Notes: a model not told the origin generated them from the letters alone. Positions 1-7,705 are shown, counted from the first letter of the stretch. The stretch is DNA of 64,000 nt from BCD1 sp942492125 (GCA_942492125.1 CALODM010000017.1:186001-250000), one strand, 5' to 3'. A program made the numbers and translations.

Positions 1-122
1 TCAAGGATAGGAGCCCCAAATGCGCCCGTGAATCTCAAGTCATCAATTAATGTTTCTTCCTGGGCATTGGCCAGGTTCATTCCCAAAAAGATCAATAATC
101 CTAAGGTCAGTATTTTTTTCAT
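1..122 (-). CDS. N-terminus of a secreted protein (runs off the window)
   Basis: The reverse strand opens with ATG at 122 and stays open to the window edge, about 40 codons. The protein begins MKKILTLGLLIFLGMNLANA followed by Q, a clear Sec signal peptide (Lys-rich n-region, hydrophobic core, small residues, then Gln, which is typical of Bacteroidota signal peptidase I sites). The mature part starts EETLIDDLRFTGAFGAP. The motif DDLRFTGAFGAP resembles the start of outer-membrane or porin-like proteins of this phylum, but too little is present to name a family. It is divergent from the sigma-factor gene at 511. Confidence 0.7.
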   Translation of the reverse strand, partial: MKKILTLGLLIFLGMNLANAQEETLIDDLRFTGAFGAPIL

Positions 123-510
123 GTTTGTGATGATTTTTTTATTTACTATGAATATTACTACGACAAGGTGCCGCCTTTCCACCCTAAAGCCATGCAAAGG
201 CAAAACCTTGAATAATTTCCCCGCAAGCCGTTGCCCGTACGCCGTCCACCGCAGGCCGCCAACGTCACATACCTTGAAGATGAAAAAAATCACTCTTTCC
301 CCCTATGCCTAGCAGCAAATTTTATTCGCCCGGCGTTCATTAATCAGAGAGCAGGTTTTAAACAGTACTTGGTAATATTTGTTAAATTATCTATGTATTT
401 GAGACGACCGGTAAACGTTAAAAATTTCGCATATTACCGGATATTCTATAATTTAGGGTTTTGTAACCATTTGATTTGAGTGCTGCTTATATACCAAATG
501 CCTGTTTTTG
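123..510. other. Divergent intergenic region, no gene recognised
   Basis: This spacer lies between the leftward secreted protein and the rightward sigma factor, so it should hold both promoters. Open frames exist on the plus strand (28-312 and 231-479), but they have no protein-like composition and the first runs antisense over the real gene. I found no exact TAnnTTTG match. The stretch from about 400 to 500 is AT-rich and is the likeliest promoter position for the sigma factor. Confidence 0.5.
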
Positions 511-1074
511 ATGGATATCACGTTGCAACTTGACCATCAGGAAAGAGACCTGATAAAAGCCTGCATCCGTAAGGAAAGGTGGGCCCAGAAGATGCTGTAC
601 GAATCGTACTACGGTGTCTTGATGGGCGTTTGTTTGCGATATTCAAACGATGGAGATGATGCGCTTGATATCCTGCATGAAGGATTTATCAAGATCTTTA
701 AAAATATAGGCAGGTATCAGCCGGGAACTTCTTTGTCGGCATGGATGAGGAGAATTATGATCAATACAGCGATTGATTATTACCGAAAAAAAGTGCGGCG
801 GCGGACCACGGCTATTGAAGAAGCCTACGAGTTGAGTTCCAATGATGCAGATGCGGTGAGTCAATGTTCGGAGAAAGAGATCCTGGAAGCTATTCAGTTG
901 CTTTCACCGGCCTACAGAGCAGTATTTAACCTTTATGCTATTGAAGGTTTTTCACATAAAGAGATTTCAGATTTACTTCAGATTAGCGAAAGTACTTCCC
1001 GCTCGAATCTGGTAAAAGCCAGAGTGAAATTAAAAGGGATATTAAAAAAGCGGTTTTCAGAAGATGGAGAATAA
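511..1074 (+). CDS. ECF-type RNA polymerase sigma-70 family factor
   Basis: A 187-residue sigma factor of the extracytoplasmic-function class, which would direct RNA polymerase to a small regulon. Region 2 lies at about residues 20-95, with DILHEGFIKIFKNI and the promoter-melting stretch SAWMRRIMINTAIDYYRKK. Region 4 lies at about 125-180, with LSPAYRAVFNLYAIEGFSHKEI followed by the helix-turn-helix LLQISESTSRSNLVKAR. No region 1 or 3 is present, as expected for ECF. ATG at 511 is preferred over an adjacent in-frame TTG at 508. The stop overlaps the start of the next gene by 11 bases, so the two are translationally coupled and the neighbour probably regulates this factor. Confidence 0.93.
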   Translation: MDITLQLDHQERDLIKACIRKERWAQKMLYESYYGVLMGVCLRYSNDGDDALDILHEGFIKIFKNIGRYQPGTSLSAWMRRIMINTAIDYYRKKVRRRTTAIEEAYELSSNDADAVSQCSEKEILEAIQLLSPAYRAVFNLYAIEGFSHKEISDLLQISESTSRSNLVKARVKLKGILKKRFSEDGE

Positions 1075-2512
1075 CAAGGAATTTGATCAGATTATCAGGG
1101 ATAAAATGCAAGGGTTTGAGCCTTCCTTTGTACCTGAATCCTGGGACTTCCTGGAGCAAAAAATGAATGCTCAGGAGGCACAGGAGCCTGATGCCGTTCC
1201 TGAAAACGATGTGATCGACCAGCTGAGCTACGAAAAACTGCACAACTATCATCAGCCTTACAACAAAACCCACTGGGAGATAATGGCCGGAAAACTGGAA
1301 AGGGAGTTTTACTTCATCCAGGAATTGTTCCGTGTCAAGACCATGGAAGTCAGTCTCATGTTGCTCTTGCTTTTGTTTTTGGGAAGATTGATCCCCGGGG
1401 ATAATTACAAGGTTCCTGCCATCCACCTGGAGGATAAAATGATCGTCCAATCTGAGCAGCACTTTTCCACCGGTCAGGATAACCTGGCAGTTCAGGCTGC
1501 AGATCAGGTTGCTGTTTCAAAAGATATTGGCCAGTCCACTCCCGGATCGCAGCCTGGTATTAATTCAATTCAAGCATACTCTCCTGACAGCCAAAGTCCG
1601 GCTTTGGTAAATTCAGTTCTTTTTGTGGAACAGCTTCCGGCAAATCCCGTGCGAAGTAATACAGCGTCGTCGTTCGCTTTGCCGGCCCTTATTCAAACTA
1701 CCAATTCTTTACCTGTAGATATGCTGGTGGAACAGGCAATTGCCATGCTTGAAACGCCAAACCCCGAAACAGGACTCGAATTCAAGCCTTACCCCTCCAA
1801 TGACATTATTGTCAGGGTAGGAATGTTTGGAGCACCCAATATCGATCATATTGTCAATGAATCTTTAATTATTGGTGGAGAAAAGATCCCTTCGCTCAAC
1901 AGGTATGCATTTGGATATAGTGGTGGAATATCACTCGGTCTGGGCGTCAATCGCTTTGAAGTGGAAACAGGAATAGTTTACACTTCAAAAAGATATACCC
2001 CCATCGAAGTCCAATTTGTTGCCGGAACCGTTGAAAAAGGGTTTCGCAATGAAACTTTCAAATTCTTTGAGTTCAATACCGTTTCCGTACCGTTTAACGT
2101 CAGGTATAATTTTGTCGACAACCCTAAATGGCGTGTTTATGCCTATGGGGGGGGAGCCGCTCATTTTAATGCGCAGTCTTTCTACCATGTTGGACCTCCG
2201 GAATTGTCCGATGAAAACAGGGATGAAACGACGTCAACTTTTGGGGGCAGGAACAGCGTCATTGAAGCCCTGGAAAGAGAGCTCGCTGTCGGCATTTTCC
2301 AGGAAGGGGAATTTCGCGAAAATACCTATCTGAGCGTCAATGGAGGACTTGGCCTGGAAAGATCTGTTGGCGACCGATGGAGCTTCTTTACTCAGTCGAA
2401 TTACCAGCATACCTTTATGTATGATGATGGCGGACTCGGACCGTTCAAAGATGTTATCCATACCTTTTCTGTTTCCACAGGTCTGAAAGTCAGGGTTAAC
2501 GGCGGAAAGTAA
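1064..2512 (+). CDS. Anti-sigma-like N-terminus joined to an outer-membrane beta-barrel-like domain
   Basis: A 482-residue protein coupled to the ECF sigma factor. Residues 1-90 are charged and carry two related short motifs, PESWDFLEQKM (about 24-34) and KTHWEIMAGKL (about 68-78). These resemble the tryptophan-containing N-terminal segments of many Bacteroidota proteins encoded just after ECF sigma factors. A single membrane helix follows at about 94-110 (MEVSLMLLLLLFLGRLI), then a low-complexity periplasmic linker to about 235. The last 240 residues have alternating aromatic/polar strands and Gly-rich turns like OMP_b-brl or PorT barrels (VRYNFVDNPKWRVYAYGGG, NGGLGLERSVGDRWSFFTQSNY). The anti-sigma role is inferred from position and from the cytoplasmic-N, helix, periplasmic layout. 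How a helix-anchored protein uses a barrel domain is unclear. Confidence 0.75.
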   Translation: MENNKEFDQIIRDKMQGFEPSFVPESWDFLEQKMNAQEAQEPDAVPENDVIDQLSYEKLHNYHQPYNKTHWEIMAGKLEREFYFIQELFRVKTMEVSLMLLLLLFLGRLIPGDNYKVPAIHLEDKMIVQSEQHFSTGQDNLAVQAADQVAVSKDIGQSTPGSQPGINSIQAYSPDSQSPALVNSVLFVEQLPANPVRSNTASSFALPALIQTTNSLPVDMLVEQAIAMLETPNPETGLEFKPYPSNDIIVRVGMFGAPNIDHIVNESLIIGGEKIPSLNRYAFGYSGGISLGLGVNRFEVETGIVYTSKRYTPIEVQFVAGTVEKGFRNETFKFFEFNTVSVPFNVRYNFVDNPKWRVYAYGGGAAHFNAQSFYHVGPPELSDENRDETTSTFGGRNSVIEALERELAVGIFQEGEFRENTYLSVNGGLGLERSVGDRWSFFTQSNYQHTFMYDDGGLGPFKDVIHTFSVSTGLKVRVNGGK

Positions 2513-2555
2513 TATTTCCGCGACTGGTGGTTAAACATGAATCACCAATACCCCG

Positions 2556-3428
2556 TTAATTACACCCTTCCGGGTAATCATCCGTCAGATAAATATCAAC
2601 CTGTATGCCTTTTTGGATTTGCTGACCAGCCTCGTAAGCAGGAACCTGTTTCCATACATAAGCATTATTTTTATCAACCACATCGCCAAAGACACGGCCT
2701 ATGACGAGGCCATGGCTTTCAAGCAGGAAGGTAGCAGCTTCATAATTCTGACAAACAAGATTGGGCATAGTAACGGTGGGGGAGTAGCGGGTGGTAATGA
2801 TACATTTGATGGTATCTCCTTTAAAAGCATCCACTCCGCGCCTCAGATCAAGTCCGGATAGTTTTTTGCCTTTATAAACAACATTCAAAACCGTTTTATC
2901 GGATAACTTGGCATTGAACTGTTCCTCCACTGTATGGAAAAAACCTCTTGCGGTGAGGTGTTTTTTATAAGTGTCGTAATTGTCCATATTGGAAAAATCA
3001 GGAATCTCTACCTGTTCCATTTTCCCGTTTTTAACAGTAAGGTATATTGTTCTGCCCTCTTTGACCCTGGACATCGGGTCCGGGTACTGCATGGTGACTG
3101 CATTGGCGGGCTGGCCAAATATCTCTTTGACTTCAACCTCGAAATCCTTTTTTCGGATTTTTCTTTTAGCATCATCCAGGTCCATGCCGATATAGTTATC
3201 AACCTGCATGGATTCGTTGTGGTGGGTGTACATCCTCAATATTCCGTTCAGCAGAAAGAAGCCGACGATCAAAAGAGCGATCATAAGGCCGATATTCTTT
3301 AAGAAAACGGGAGATTTAAGAAAATGCCATACCTTTTGGGCCAATTGTTTCACTTTTGTTTTCAGGGTGGAGGCTGCTTTTGGTTCAGGAGTTTGCTGAT
3401 CACCATTGGGCTCAACACTATATTCCAT
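2556..3428 (-). CDS. Membrane-anchored PASTA-domain protein
   Basis: A 290-residue protein with a cytoplasmic N-terminal 45 residues, one transmembrane helix at about 46-65 (IGLMIALLIVGFFLLNGIL) and three PASTA-type repeats outside the membrane at roughly 75-133, 140-215 and 218-284. The repeat hallmarks are visible: DDAKRKIRKKDFEVEV, PDPMSRVKEGRTIYLTV, MPNLVCQNYEAATFLLESHGL and VPAYEAGQQIQKGIQVDIYL. PASTA domains bind muropeptides or act as spacers at the cell wall. No kinase or transglycosylase domain is attached, unlike PknB or PBP2x. It lies 10 bases downstream of the SPOR-domain gene on the same strand, so the two probably form one envelope or division-related operon. Confidence 0.85.
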   Translation of the reverse strand: MEYSVEPNGDQQTPEPKAASTLKTKVKQLAQKVWHFLKSPVFLKNIGLMIALLIVGFFLLNGILRMYTHHNESMQVDNYIGMDLDDAKRKIRKKDFEVEVKEIFGQPANAVTMQYPDPMSRVKEGRTIYLTVKNGKMEQVEIPDFSNMDNYDTYKKHLTARGFFHTVEEQFNAKLSDKTVLNVVYKGKKLSGLDLRRGVDAFKGDTIKCIITTRYSPTVTMPNLVCQNYEAATFLLESHGLVIGRVFGDVVDKNNAYVWKQVPAYEAGQQIQKGIQVDIYLTDDYPEGCN

Positions 3429-3438
3429 AGTTGATTAT

Positions 3439-4026
3439 TTATTTTTTCTTGATAAAAACATCAAATCCCTTGGATTCCAGTTCTTTCTTCAGCGCATTGG
3501 CTTCACTGTAGGTATCGAAACGATCTACCAGGGCAACGGCCAGAGCACCTCCGTTAAATATTTTTACCGCTGCGTCATCATACCCCATCTTTTTGAGCTT
3601 ATTTACCTGATTGGTGGCATTAATCTTTTGTTTATAGGATCCGGCAAGTACCATATACTGGCCGGAATCAGAACCTTTGTCATAAGTATCCGGAGTACTT
3701 GTTGTCGGCGTTTTAGCCGGTTCCGGGTCTTCCGCATCATCGAGGTCTGCAGCGTCATCAGCGACCGGATACTCTTCCTCAGCTACGGTTGGTGTACTGC
3801 TGTTATCCATACTGCCTTCAGCTTCGGGAGTGTCGTCACTGACTACCTCTCCTTCATCATCCAATGCATATTCATCTGCAGGGTCATAATTGGTGTTTGA
3901 ATTGTCAATGACCTCCGTTGTAGTCTCATCAGGATTCATCAGTTTTACGGTTTTGTAAACCAAAAACCCCAGCGCACCTACACAAATGGCGACAATTAGA
4001 ATTGTGATAAAATCGAGTTTAGACAT
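3439..4026 (-). CDS. Single-pass membrane protein with C-terminal SPOR domain
   Basis: About 195 residues. It begins MSKLDFITILIVAICVGALG, a membrane helix at about 4-25. A long acidic, Pro/Thr/Asp/Glu-rich linker follows, and then a SPOR domain over the last 75 residues (SGQYMVLAGSYKQKINATNQ, VNKLKKMGYDDAAVKIFNGG, YSEANALKKELESKGFDVFI). SPOR domains bind denuded glycan strands at septal peptidoglycan, so a cell-division or cell-wall role is likely. The open frame extends upstream to 4113, but that part has no protein-like character. ATG at 4032 (two residues longer) is an equal alternative start. The PASTA gene follows 10 bases downstream. Confidence 0.85.
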   Translation of the reverse strand: MSKLDFITILIVAICVGALGFLVYKTVKLMNPDETTTEVIDNSNTNYDPADEYALDDEGEVVSDDTPEAEGSMDNSSTPTVAEEEYPVADDAADLDDAEDPEPAKTPTTSTPDTYDKGSDSGQYMVLAGSYKQKINATNQVNKLKKMGYDDAAVKIFNGGALAVALVDRFDTYSEANALKKELESKGFDVFIKKK

Positions 4027-4110
4027 TGCCATTTTAAAAGCTTTTAGTGATTCAAATTTATAATTTACAAAGCAAAAATTAAGAATTTTGATTTCATTTT
4101 TGCCGGGCAA

Positions 4111-4118
4111 CAAATATA
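4111..4118 (-). promoter_or_regulatory. Candidate -7 promoter element for the SPOR-PASTA operon
   Basis: On the minus strand this reads TATATTTG, matching the Bacteroidota consensus TAnnTTTG, about 80 bases before the SPOR start. A second match, TAAATTTG, lies at 4053-4060 closer to the gene. No good -33 TTTG was found for either, so which is used is open. Confidence 0.4.
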
Positions 4119-4455
4119 CCCTGCACGGAATTTACTTTCTTTATTATCTCCTATTTATTTCCCACTTTGTAAAACAATCAATGTTAAGGAAAAGTAGGGA
4201 GATTTTTACAAAAAATATAATTTTTTTCAAGTTCACATAATAAAAGCAGTCTGCAGAGCATTTATTAGTTCATGTCGGCAAAATGAAAAAATCCTCTGTC
4301 TTGCTGATAAATTCTCAGTTACTTTCAACATTTCTTTTTGGTTACTTTCTCCAGGGTTCTTTAGGTCTGTAAAGATATTCTTTCGTTAATTATTTTACTA
4401 AAACATAAATATTTTATGGTGCAGGGTTACTCCTTTTTAACAAAATTTGCACATC
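4119..4455. other. AT-rich divergent intergenic region
   Basis: This spacer lies between the leftward SPOR operon and the rightward ankyrin gene. It is strongly AT-rich with poly-A/T tracts and contains no protein-like frame or obvious hairpin. It presumably holds the ankyrin gene promoter close to 4400-4450, though no exact TAnnTTTG was found there. Confidence 0.5.
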
Positions 4456-5622
4456 ATGAAAAATACCCTTTTTGCTTTTTTAGCCATGACTGTTTTTCCC
4501 TTTGCTGGTTTAACTGCTCAGGAAGCAGCTATTGCTGATATGGACAAGACCGATCCCAATACAGCAATTGCTGCTGAATCTGCCAAAGACCCAACGGCCG
4601 ACTTATCCAGACTCACGATTGACGAAAAGAAAAAACTGATTTTTGAAATGATCAATGCCGGAGCTGTGGAAGAATTGGAGCAGCTATTGAATTCCTCTGT
4701 TTATTATTTGAAAAACGAATCGGGCGAGACCATTCTTACACAGGCAATCCTCAACGACGATGAAAAAATGGTGACCTTGCTGGTTCAAAATGCTGTTGCC
4801 AATTATAAGAACGATGCCGGAGAAACACCTTTAACCCTGGCATTAAAAATGGGCAATACGGCATTGGCCGGAATATTGCTTACCCGTGCAAAACCTTCCC
4901 TCAAAAATGATCACGGAGAAGCCCCCCTTTTCCTGGCTATTGACCTGCCTGATCTCGGTCTAATCCAGGATCTCATCGATCGGGGAGCGGATCCAAATCG
5001 CAAATCAAATGGGGAAACACCGATGGCAAAAGCAGCCAGCCAGAACCAATTGAAAACAGTGGCATTGCTTATCCGGAACGGGGCAGATCCAAGCAGGGCG
5101 AATGACAACGAGGAGACTCCCTTATACCTTGCCCTCCGGGGGCAACATACGGTCATGACGGGAGTCTTATTGTATAAAAGCAAGCGTCCGGGAAAGGACG
5201 CCAACTGGCAAACACCAGTGGGAGAGCCTTTGCTTAATCTGGCGGCAGCCCAGGGAAATGAACAAATGGTACGTCTGCTGCTGGATCACGGCGCTGATCC
5301 CAACCAGGTTGATTTTATGGAAAATTCCGGGTTAAATGTCGCTGTTGACAAAGGGTTTGATGCGATTGCTTTATTGCTTTTGGAGCGCGGAGCCAATCCG
5401 GATCACCCCAATATTATGGGAACAACTCCCATTATGGCCGCTGCGCAAAACGGGAATGATAAACTGGCCAGATTACTCATGGAACAAGGCGCTAATCCTG
5501 ACCAACGCAACTTTGCAGGCATTGCCGCCAATGACTTTGGAGACTTTCCTTATTTCCTGACGGATGAAGCGCTCCGGGAATCCATTATTGAAGTGGTCGA
5601 AGAATCAGGGGTGAATAATTAG
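4456..5622 (+). CDS. Secreted ankyrin-repeat protein
   Basis: A 388-residue protein with a Sec signal peptide (MKNTLFAFLAMTVFPFAGLTA, then Q), followed by ankyrin repeats over about residues 50-380. Repeats show the usual GETPLTLALKMGN, LLIRNGADPSRANDNEETPL and RLLLDHGADPNQ pattern with G-A-D/N-P turns, about nine copies. Ankyrin stacks bind other proteins; the partner is unknown. The protein is predicted to be periplasmic or outer-membrane associated because nothing but the repeats follows the signal peptide. An in-frame TTG upstream would add three residues, but ATG at 4456 directly precedes the signal peptide. The gene is monocistronic, with a strong hairpin terminator 16 bases after the stop. 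Confidence 0.88.
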   Translation: MKNTLFAFLAMTVFPFAGLTAQEAAIADMDKTDPNTAIAAESAKDPTADLSRLTIDEKKKLIFEMINAGAVEELEQLLNSSVYYLKNESGETILTQAILNDDEKMVTLLVQNAVANYKNDAGETPLTLALKMGNTALAGILLTRAKPSLKNDHGEAPLFLAIDLPDLGLIQDLIDRGADPNRKSNGETPMAKAASQNQLKTVALLIRNGADPSRANDNEETPLYLALRGQHTVMTGVLLYKSKRPGKDANWQTPVGEPLLNLAAAQGNEQMVRLLLDHGADPNQVDFMENSGLNVAVDKGFDAIALLLLERGANPDHPNIMGTTPIMAAAQNGNDKLARLLMEQGANPDQRNFAGIAANDFGDFPYFLTDEALRESIIEVVEESGVNN

Positions 5623-5633
5623 GAGAACACAGT

Positions 5634-6007
5634 TCATCCCAAATTTTGGCTTAGGCCAAAATTTGGGATTTTTCGTGTAAATGGTTGATTTTCAATCTTC
5701 CCGGCGAGGGAAAACGGCCTTATGGATTTTTGGGTAACAATTCTTAGTGAAGATTTTGAGCGCTGGCTCTGAGAAAGCACCCATGTCTGAGCCTGACGAA
5801 GGAAGGCGAGTTTGGGTGCGTGGCCAAAATCGAGCTTAGAATTGTCCAAAAAATACATACAGCTTTGATTTTTTGGTTCTTTTTGTATCAAGACAAAAAG
5901 AATGTAAATACCTGAAAACAAATAGTTAAATAACAATTCCGACATCAACCTCTGAAAAATAAATCATACCTTTTTAATTTTCAAAAATTAGGAATGACTC
6001 ATGTTTT
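5634..6007. repeat. MITE-like intergenic repeat, copy A
   Basis: This non-coding stretch has two segments in common with a second intergenic region at 11226-11464. One is a large palindrome with core AAATTTTGGC-TTAG-GCCAAAATTT (5638-5667). The other is an end sequence read on the minus strand, ACATGAGTCATTCCTAATTT (from about 6006 leftwards), which matches ACATGAGTTGTCCCGAATTT at 11227. The inside differs in length and sequence and contains a spurious minus-strand frame (5634-5948). Its right end overlaps the stop codon of the hydratase gene. Best read as a small interspersed element or its remnant; no transposase is present. Confidence 0.4.
5638..5672 (+). terminator. Rho-independent terminator of the ankyrin gene
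   Basis: A perfect 13-bp stem, CCCAAATTTTGGC paired with GCCAAAATTTGGG, closes a TTAG loop and is followed by ATTTTT. It lies 16 bases after the ankyrin stop. The same stem sequence recurs at 11416, so this terminator is part of a repeated element. Confidence 0.7.
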
Positions 6008-6801
6008 ATTTGTTTTTGAAGTTAGCTTTTCTCTTCTCGACGAAAGAGAAGCCGTGGCACCTTCCACAAAATCTTCCGTAGCCGTTACGGCTCCAAAGGC
6101 TTCCACTTCTTTGGCAAAACCATCAACATCGTGACGAGCATAGGCATTGACGGTTTCGATGATCCTGGCGATGGCAACAGGTCCTTTGGTGGCTATTTTT
6201 TTCAGGATAGATTTACTTTTATCGACCTCCGCCCCGGCAGGAACCACATGATTGACCAATCCGAGGGTGAGGGCTTCCTGTGCATCTATCATGTCTCCTG
6301 TCATCAGGAGCTCCATGGCTTTGGTTTTGCCGATGTACTGGACGAGTCGCTGGGTTCCGCCATACCCCGGAATAATACCCAGGTTTACTTCCGGCTGGCT
6401 GAATCTGGCATTTTCTCCGGCTACCCTTAGGTGGCAGGCCATGGCCAGTTCGCATCCACCTCCCAAAGCAAAACCGTTGACGGCAGCTATGACAGGTTTG
6501 TCAAAACGTTCGATCAGGAAAAAGGTGTCGTGACCCAATTGTGCCATTTGCGCACCTCCGACTTTTTGTCCAGATCTAAAAATTCCTTGATATCTGCACC
6601 GGCAACAAATGATTTTTCACCTGCACCGGTAATGATTATTCCATGGATATGGCTTCTTTTCGGCGCATCTTCGGAAAACAGGTGATTTAGCTCCCTCATG
6701 GTTTGGCTGTTGAGCGCATTCAATGCTTTTTCTCTATTGATGATTACGAGTAAAACCCCATCTTCTTCGGTAAGGATCAAATTCTGGTAGGTCATAAGCA
6801 T
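5999..6801 (-). pseudogene. Enoyl-CoA hydratase/isomerase, interrupted by a one-base frameshift
   Basis: Two overlapping minus-strand frames together make one normal crotonase-family protein of about 260 residues. The N-terminal frame (from 6801 or 6795) carries the CoA/oxyanion motif KSFVAGADIKEF. The C-terminal frame (to 5999) carries FALGGGCELAMACH, QPEVNLGIIPGYGGTQRL and DAQEALTLGLVNHVV, including the catalytic-type Glu of PEV. The frames break at a T-run at 6563-6567. Restoring one base there (five to six A on the coding strand) joins them as DLDKKVGGAQMAQLGHDTFF with no stop. The protein would hydrate 2-enoyl-CoA in fatty-acid or amino-acid breakdown. The cause is a real indel, an assembly error or, less likely, programmed -1 slippage. 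Both halves are otherwise intact. Confidence 0.85.
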
Positions 6802-6820
6802 GGTTTTATTTTTTGAATTG

Positions 6821-6828
6821 CAAAAATA
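6821..6828 (-). promoter_or_regulatory. Candidate -7 promoter element for the enoyl-CoA hydratase
   Basis: The minus strand reads TATTTTTG, a match to TAnnTTTG, 20-26 bases before the two possible start codons. This gives a short leader. It lies downstream of the hairpin at 6874-6898, so the hydratase can be transcribed separately from the RNA unit upstream. Confidence 0.4.
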
Positions 6829-6873
6829 AGGCTTTCTCCTCGCTTTTTATGCTTAATTCAGCGTATAAAATAA

Positions 6874-6898
6874 GCCCTTCCGCGAAACGCAGAAGGGC
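6874..6898 (-). terminator. Rho-independent terminator ending the putative RNA gene
   Basis: On the minus strand GCCCTTC-TGCGTTTCGCG-GAAGGGC forms a 7-bp stem, extended by an inner GCG/CGC helix, and is followed by TTATTTTA. No protein gene on the minus strand ends nearby, except the NadR-like gene 254 bases away. The likeliest transcript it serves starts at the promoter at 7095-7102. Confidence 0.6.
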
Positions 6899-7088
6899 GA
6901 AAGACACACGATTGGATTGCGTGTGTTGGGGACAATAATTCTTCAGGGTAAGGTACCATGACAAATACCCAAAAGCATTGTTTTTGGTCTTGCCTGATTT
7001 AGTACCTGAATTCTATAGTATTATTGCCTTATTTTTTAGAGAATTCCCTACAACTGGTGGTAGAATCTGTTTCAGTTATTTTGTGAAA
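6874..7088 (-). ncRNA. Putative structured small RNA of about 215 nt
   Basis: A TAnnTTTG promoter (7095-7102) and an intrinsic terminator (6874-6898) delimit a minus-strand unit with no protein-like frame. By hand it folds into a long rod. The outer 9-bp helix pairs 7020-7028 with 6931-6939. An internal bubble of about 12 and 11 nt follows, then AGGUAC/GUACCU (7002-7007 with 6951-6956), a 4-bp helix (6997-7000 with 6963-6966) and the apical CCAAAA/UUUUGG helix (6982-6987 with 6969-6974). A separate hairpin, ACACACG/CGTGTGT, lies at 6904-6926. A rod with a large central bubble recalls 6S RNA, but the family is not established. A leader or attenuator for the hydratase is the main alternative. 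Confidence 0.45.
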
Positions 7089-7094
7089 GCAAAA

Positions 7095-7102
7095 CAAAGG
7101 TA
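7095..7102 (-). promoter_or_regulatory. Bacteroidota -7 element for the putative small RNA
   Basis: The minus strand reads TACCTTTG, an exact TAnnTTTG, placing the transcription start near 7088. No clear -33 TTTG lies at the expected distance; the upstream 30 bases are poly-A/T-rich. Confidence 0.45.
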
Positions 7103-7151
7103 TTCAATGCTGCATAAAAAGGAAAAAATACGGTTGTTTTTTTGTGTTTGG

Positions 7152-7700
7152 CTACTTCAATAGCCCGGATTTTTTATTCGCCAAAAAGGTGTCCACGACC
7201 TTAATGGCATTTTGAAGCCGGTTTTCTCCTTCCCCGGTGATTATTTCAAAGGGAAGTTGCAGGGACTTTAGGGTATCTTCATAAACTTTGAACAGTAAAT
7301 CCCGTTCTTCGGGATTTTCTCTGAGTGGGTCGTATTGCCATGGCAGATCCGGTCTGCATAAAAGGAAGAGGTCATAATGATCTGCTGACAACTCCTGGTC
7401 TATCCAGGGGTGGGTGCGGCCATATTTGAATTCCGACCAGATTTTGAGGACTAGTAACCCGGTGTCGTAAAAAAAATGTGGGGGCTTTTTTAAGGTCTTT
7501 GGTTGTAATTCAAGTTGTTTTCGGGCCATGATCAGCAGATCTGTTTCCTCATAAGGCCGTTTGATTTCCTCGAGGTATGAACGGGCAAACTCAGGTGTCC
7601 AAATGGTCTTATAGTGCGTCGAAAGTGCTTTCGACAACCATGTTTTACCCGATGATTCGGGACCGGTGATGACTATGCGCTGCTTTGGAAAAATATTCAA
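7152..7700 (-). CDS. NadR/Ttd14-like P-loop AAA ATPase or kinase
   Basis: A 182-residue protein with Walker A GPESSGKT at residues 13-20 and the NadR-type follow-up SKALSTHYKTIWTPEFARSYLEE. The middle contains FYDTGLLVLKIWSEFKYGRTHP and LFLLCRPDLPWQYDPLRENP, as in the ribosylnicotinamide-kinase half of NadR. The usual role of that domain is phosphorylation of nicotinamide riboside in NAD salvage. No adenylyltransferase domain is fused and no PnuC gene is adjacent, so the substrate is not proven. Full length for the stand-alone family. It stands alone on the minus strand, upstream of the putative RNA gene. Confidence 0.8.
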   Translation of the reverse strand: MNIFPKQRIVITGPESSGKTWLSKALSTHYKTIWTPEFARSYLEEIKRPYEETDLLIMARKQLELQPKTLKKPPHFFYDTGLLVLKIWSEFKYGRTHPWIDQELSADHYDLFLLCRPDLPWQYDPLRENPEERDLLFKVYEDTLKSLQLPFEIITGEGENRLQNAIKVVDTFLANKKSGLLK

Positions 7701-7705
7701 AATAA

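Noticed and set aside
5634..5948. Minus-strand 104-codon frame
   Set aside because: It reads through the terminator palindrome and the interior of the interspersed repeat; its sequence is what such a repeat would produce and no domain is visible.
6514..6547. Two separate genes instead of one frameshifted hydratase
   Set aside because: The frames are adjacent parts of one crotonase fold. A one-base change gives an unbroken product with correct motif order, so independent genes are unlikely.
6563..6567. Programmed -1 frameshift as the main explanation of the hydratase break
   Set aside because: The site is C-AAA-AAG, weaker than A-AAA-AAG, and no downstream stimulatory hairpin was seen; crotonases are not known to need recoding. 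Kept only as a remote possibility.
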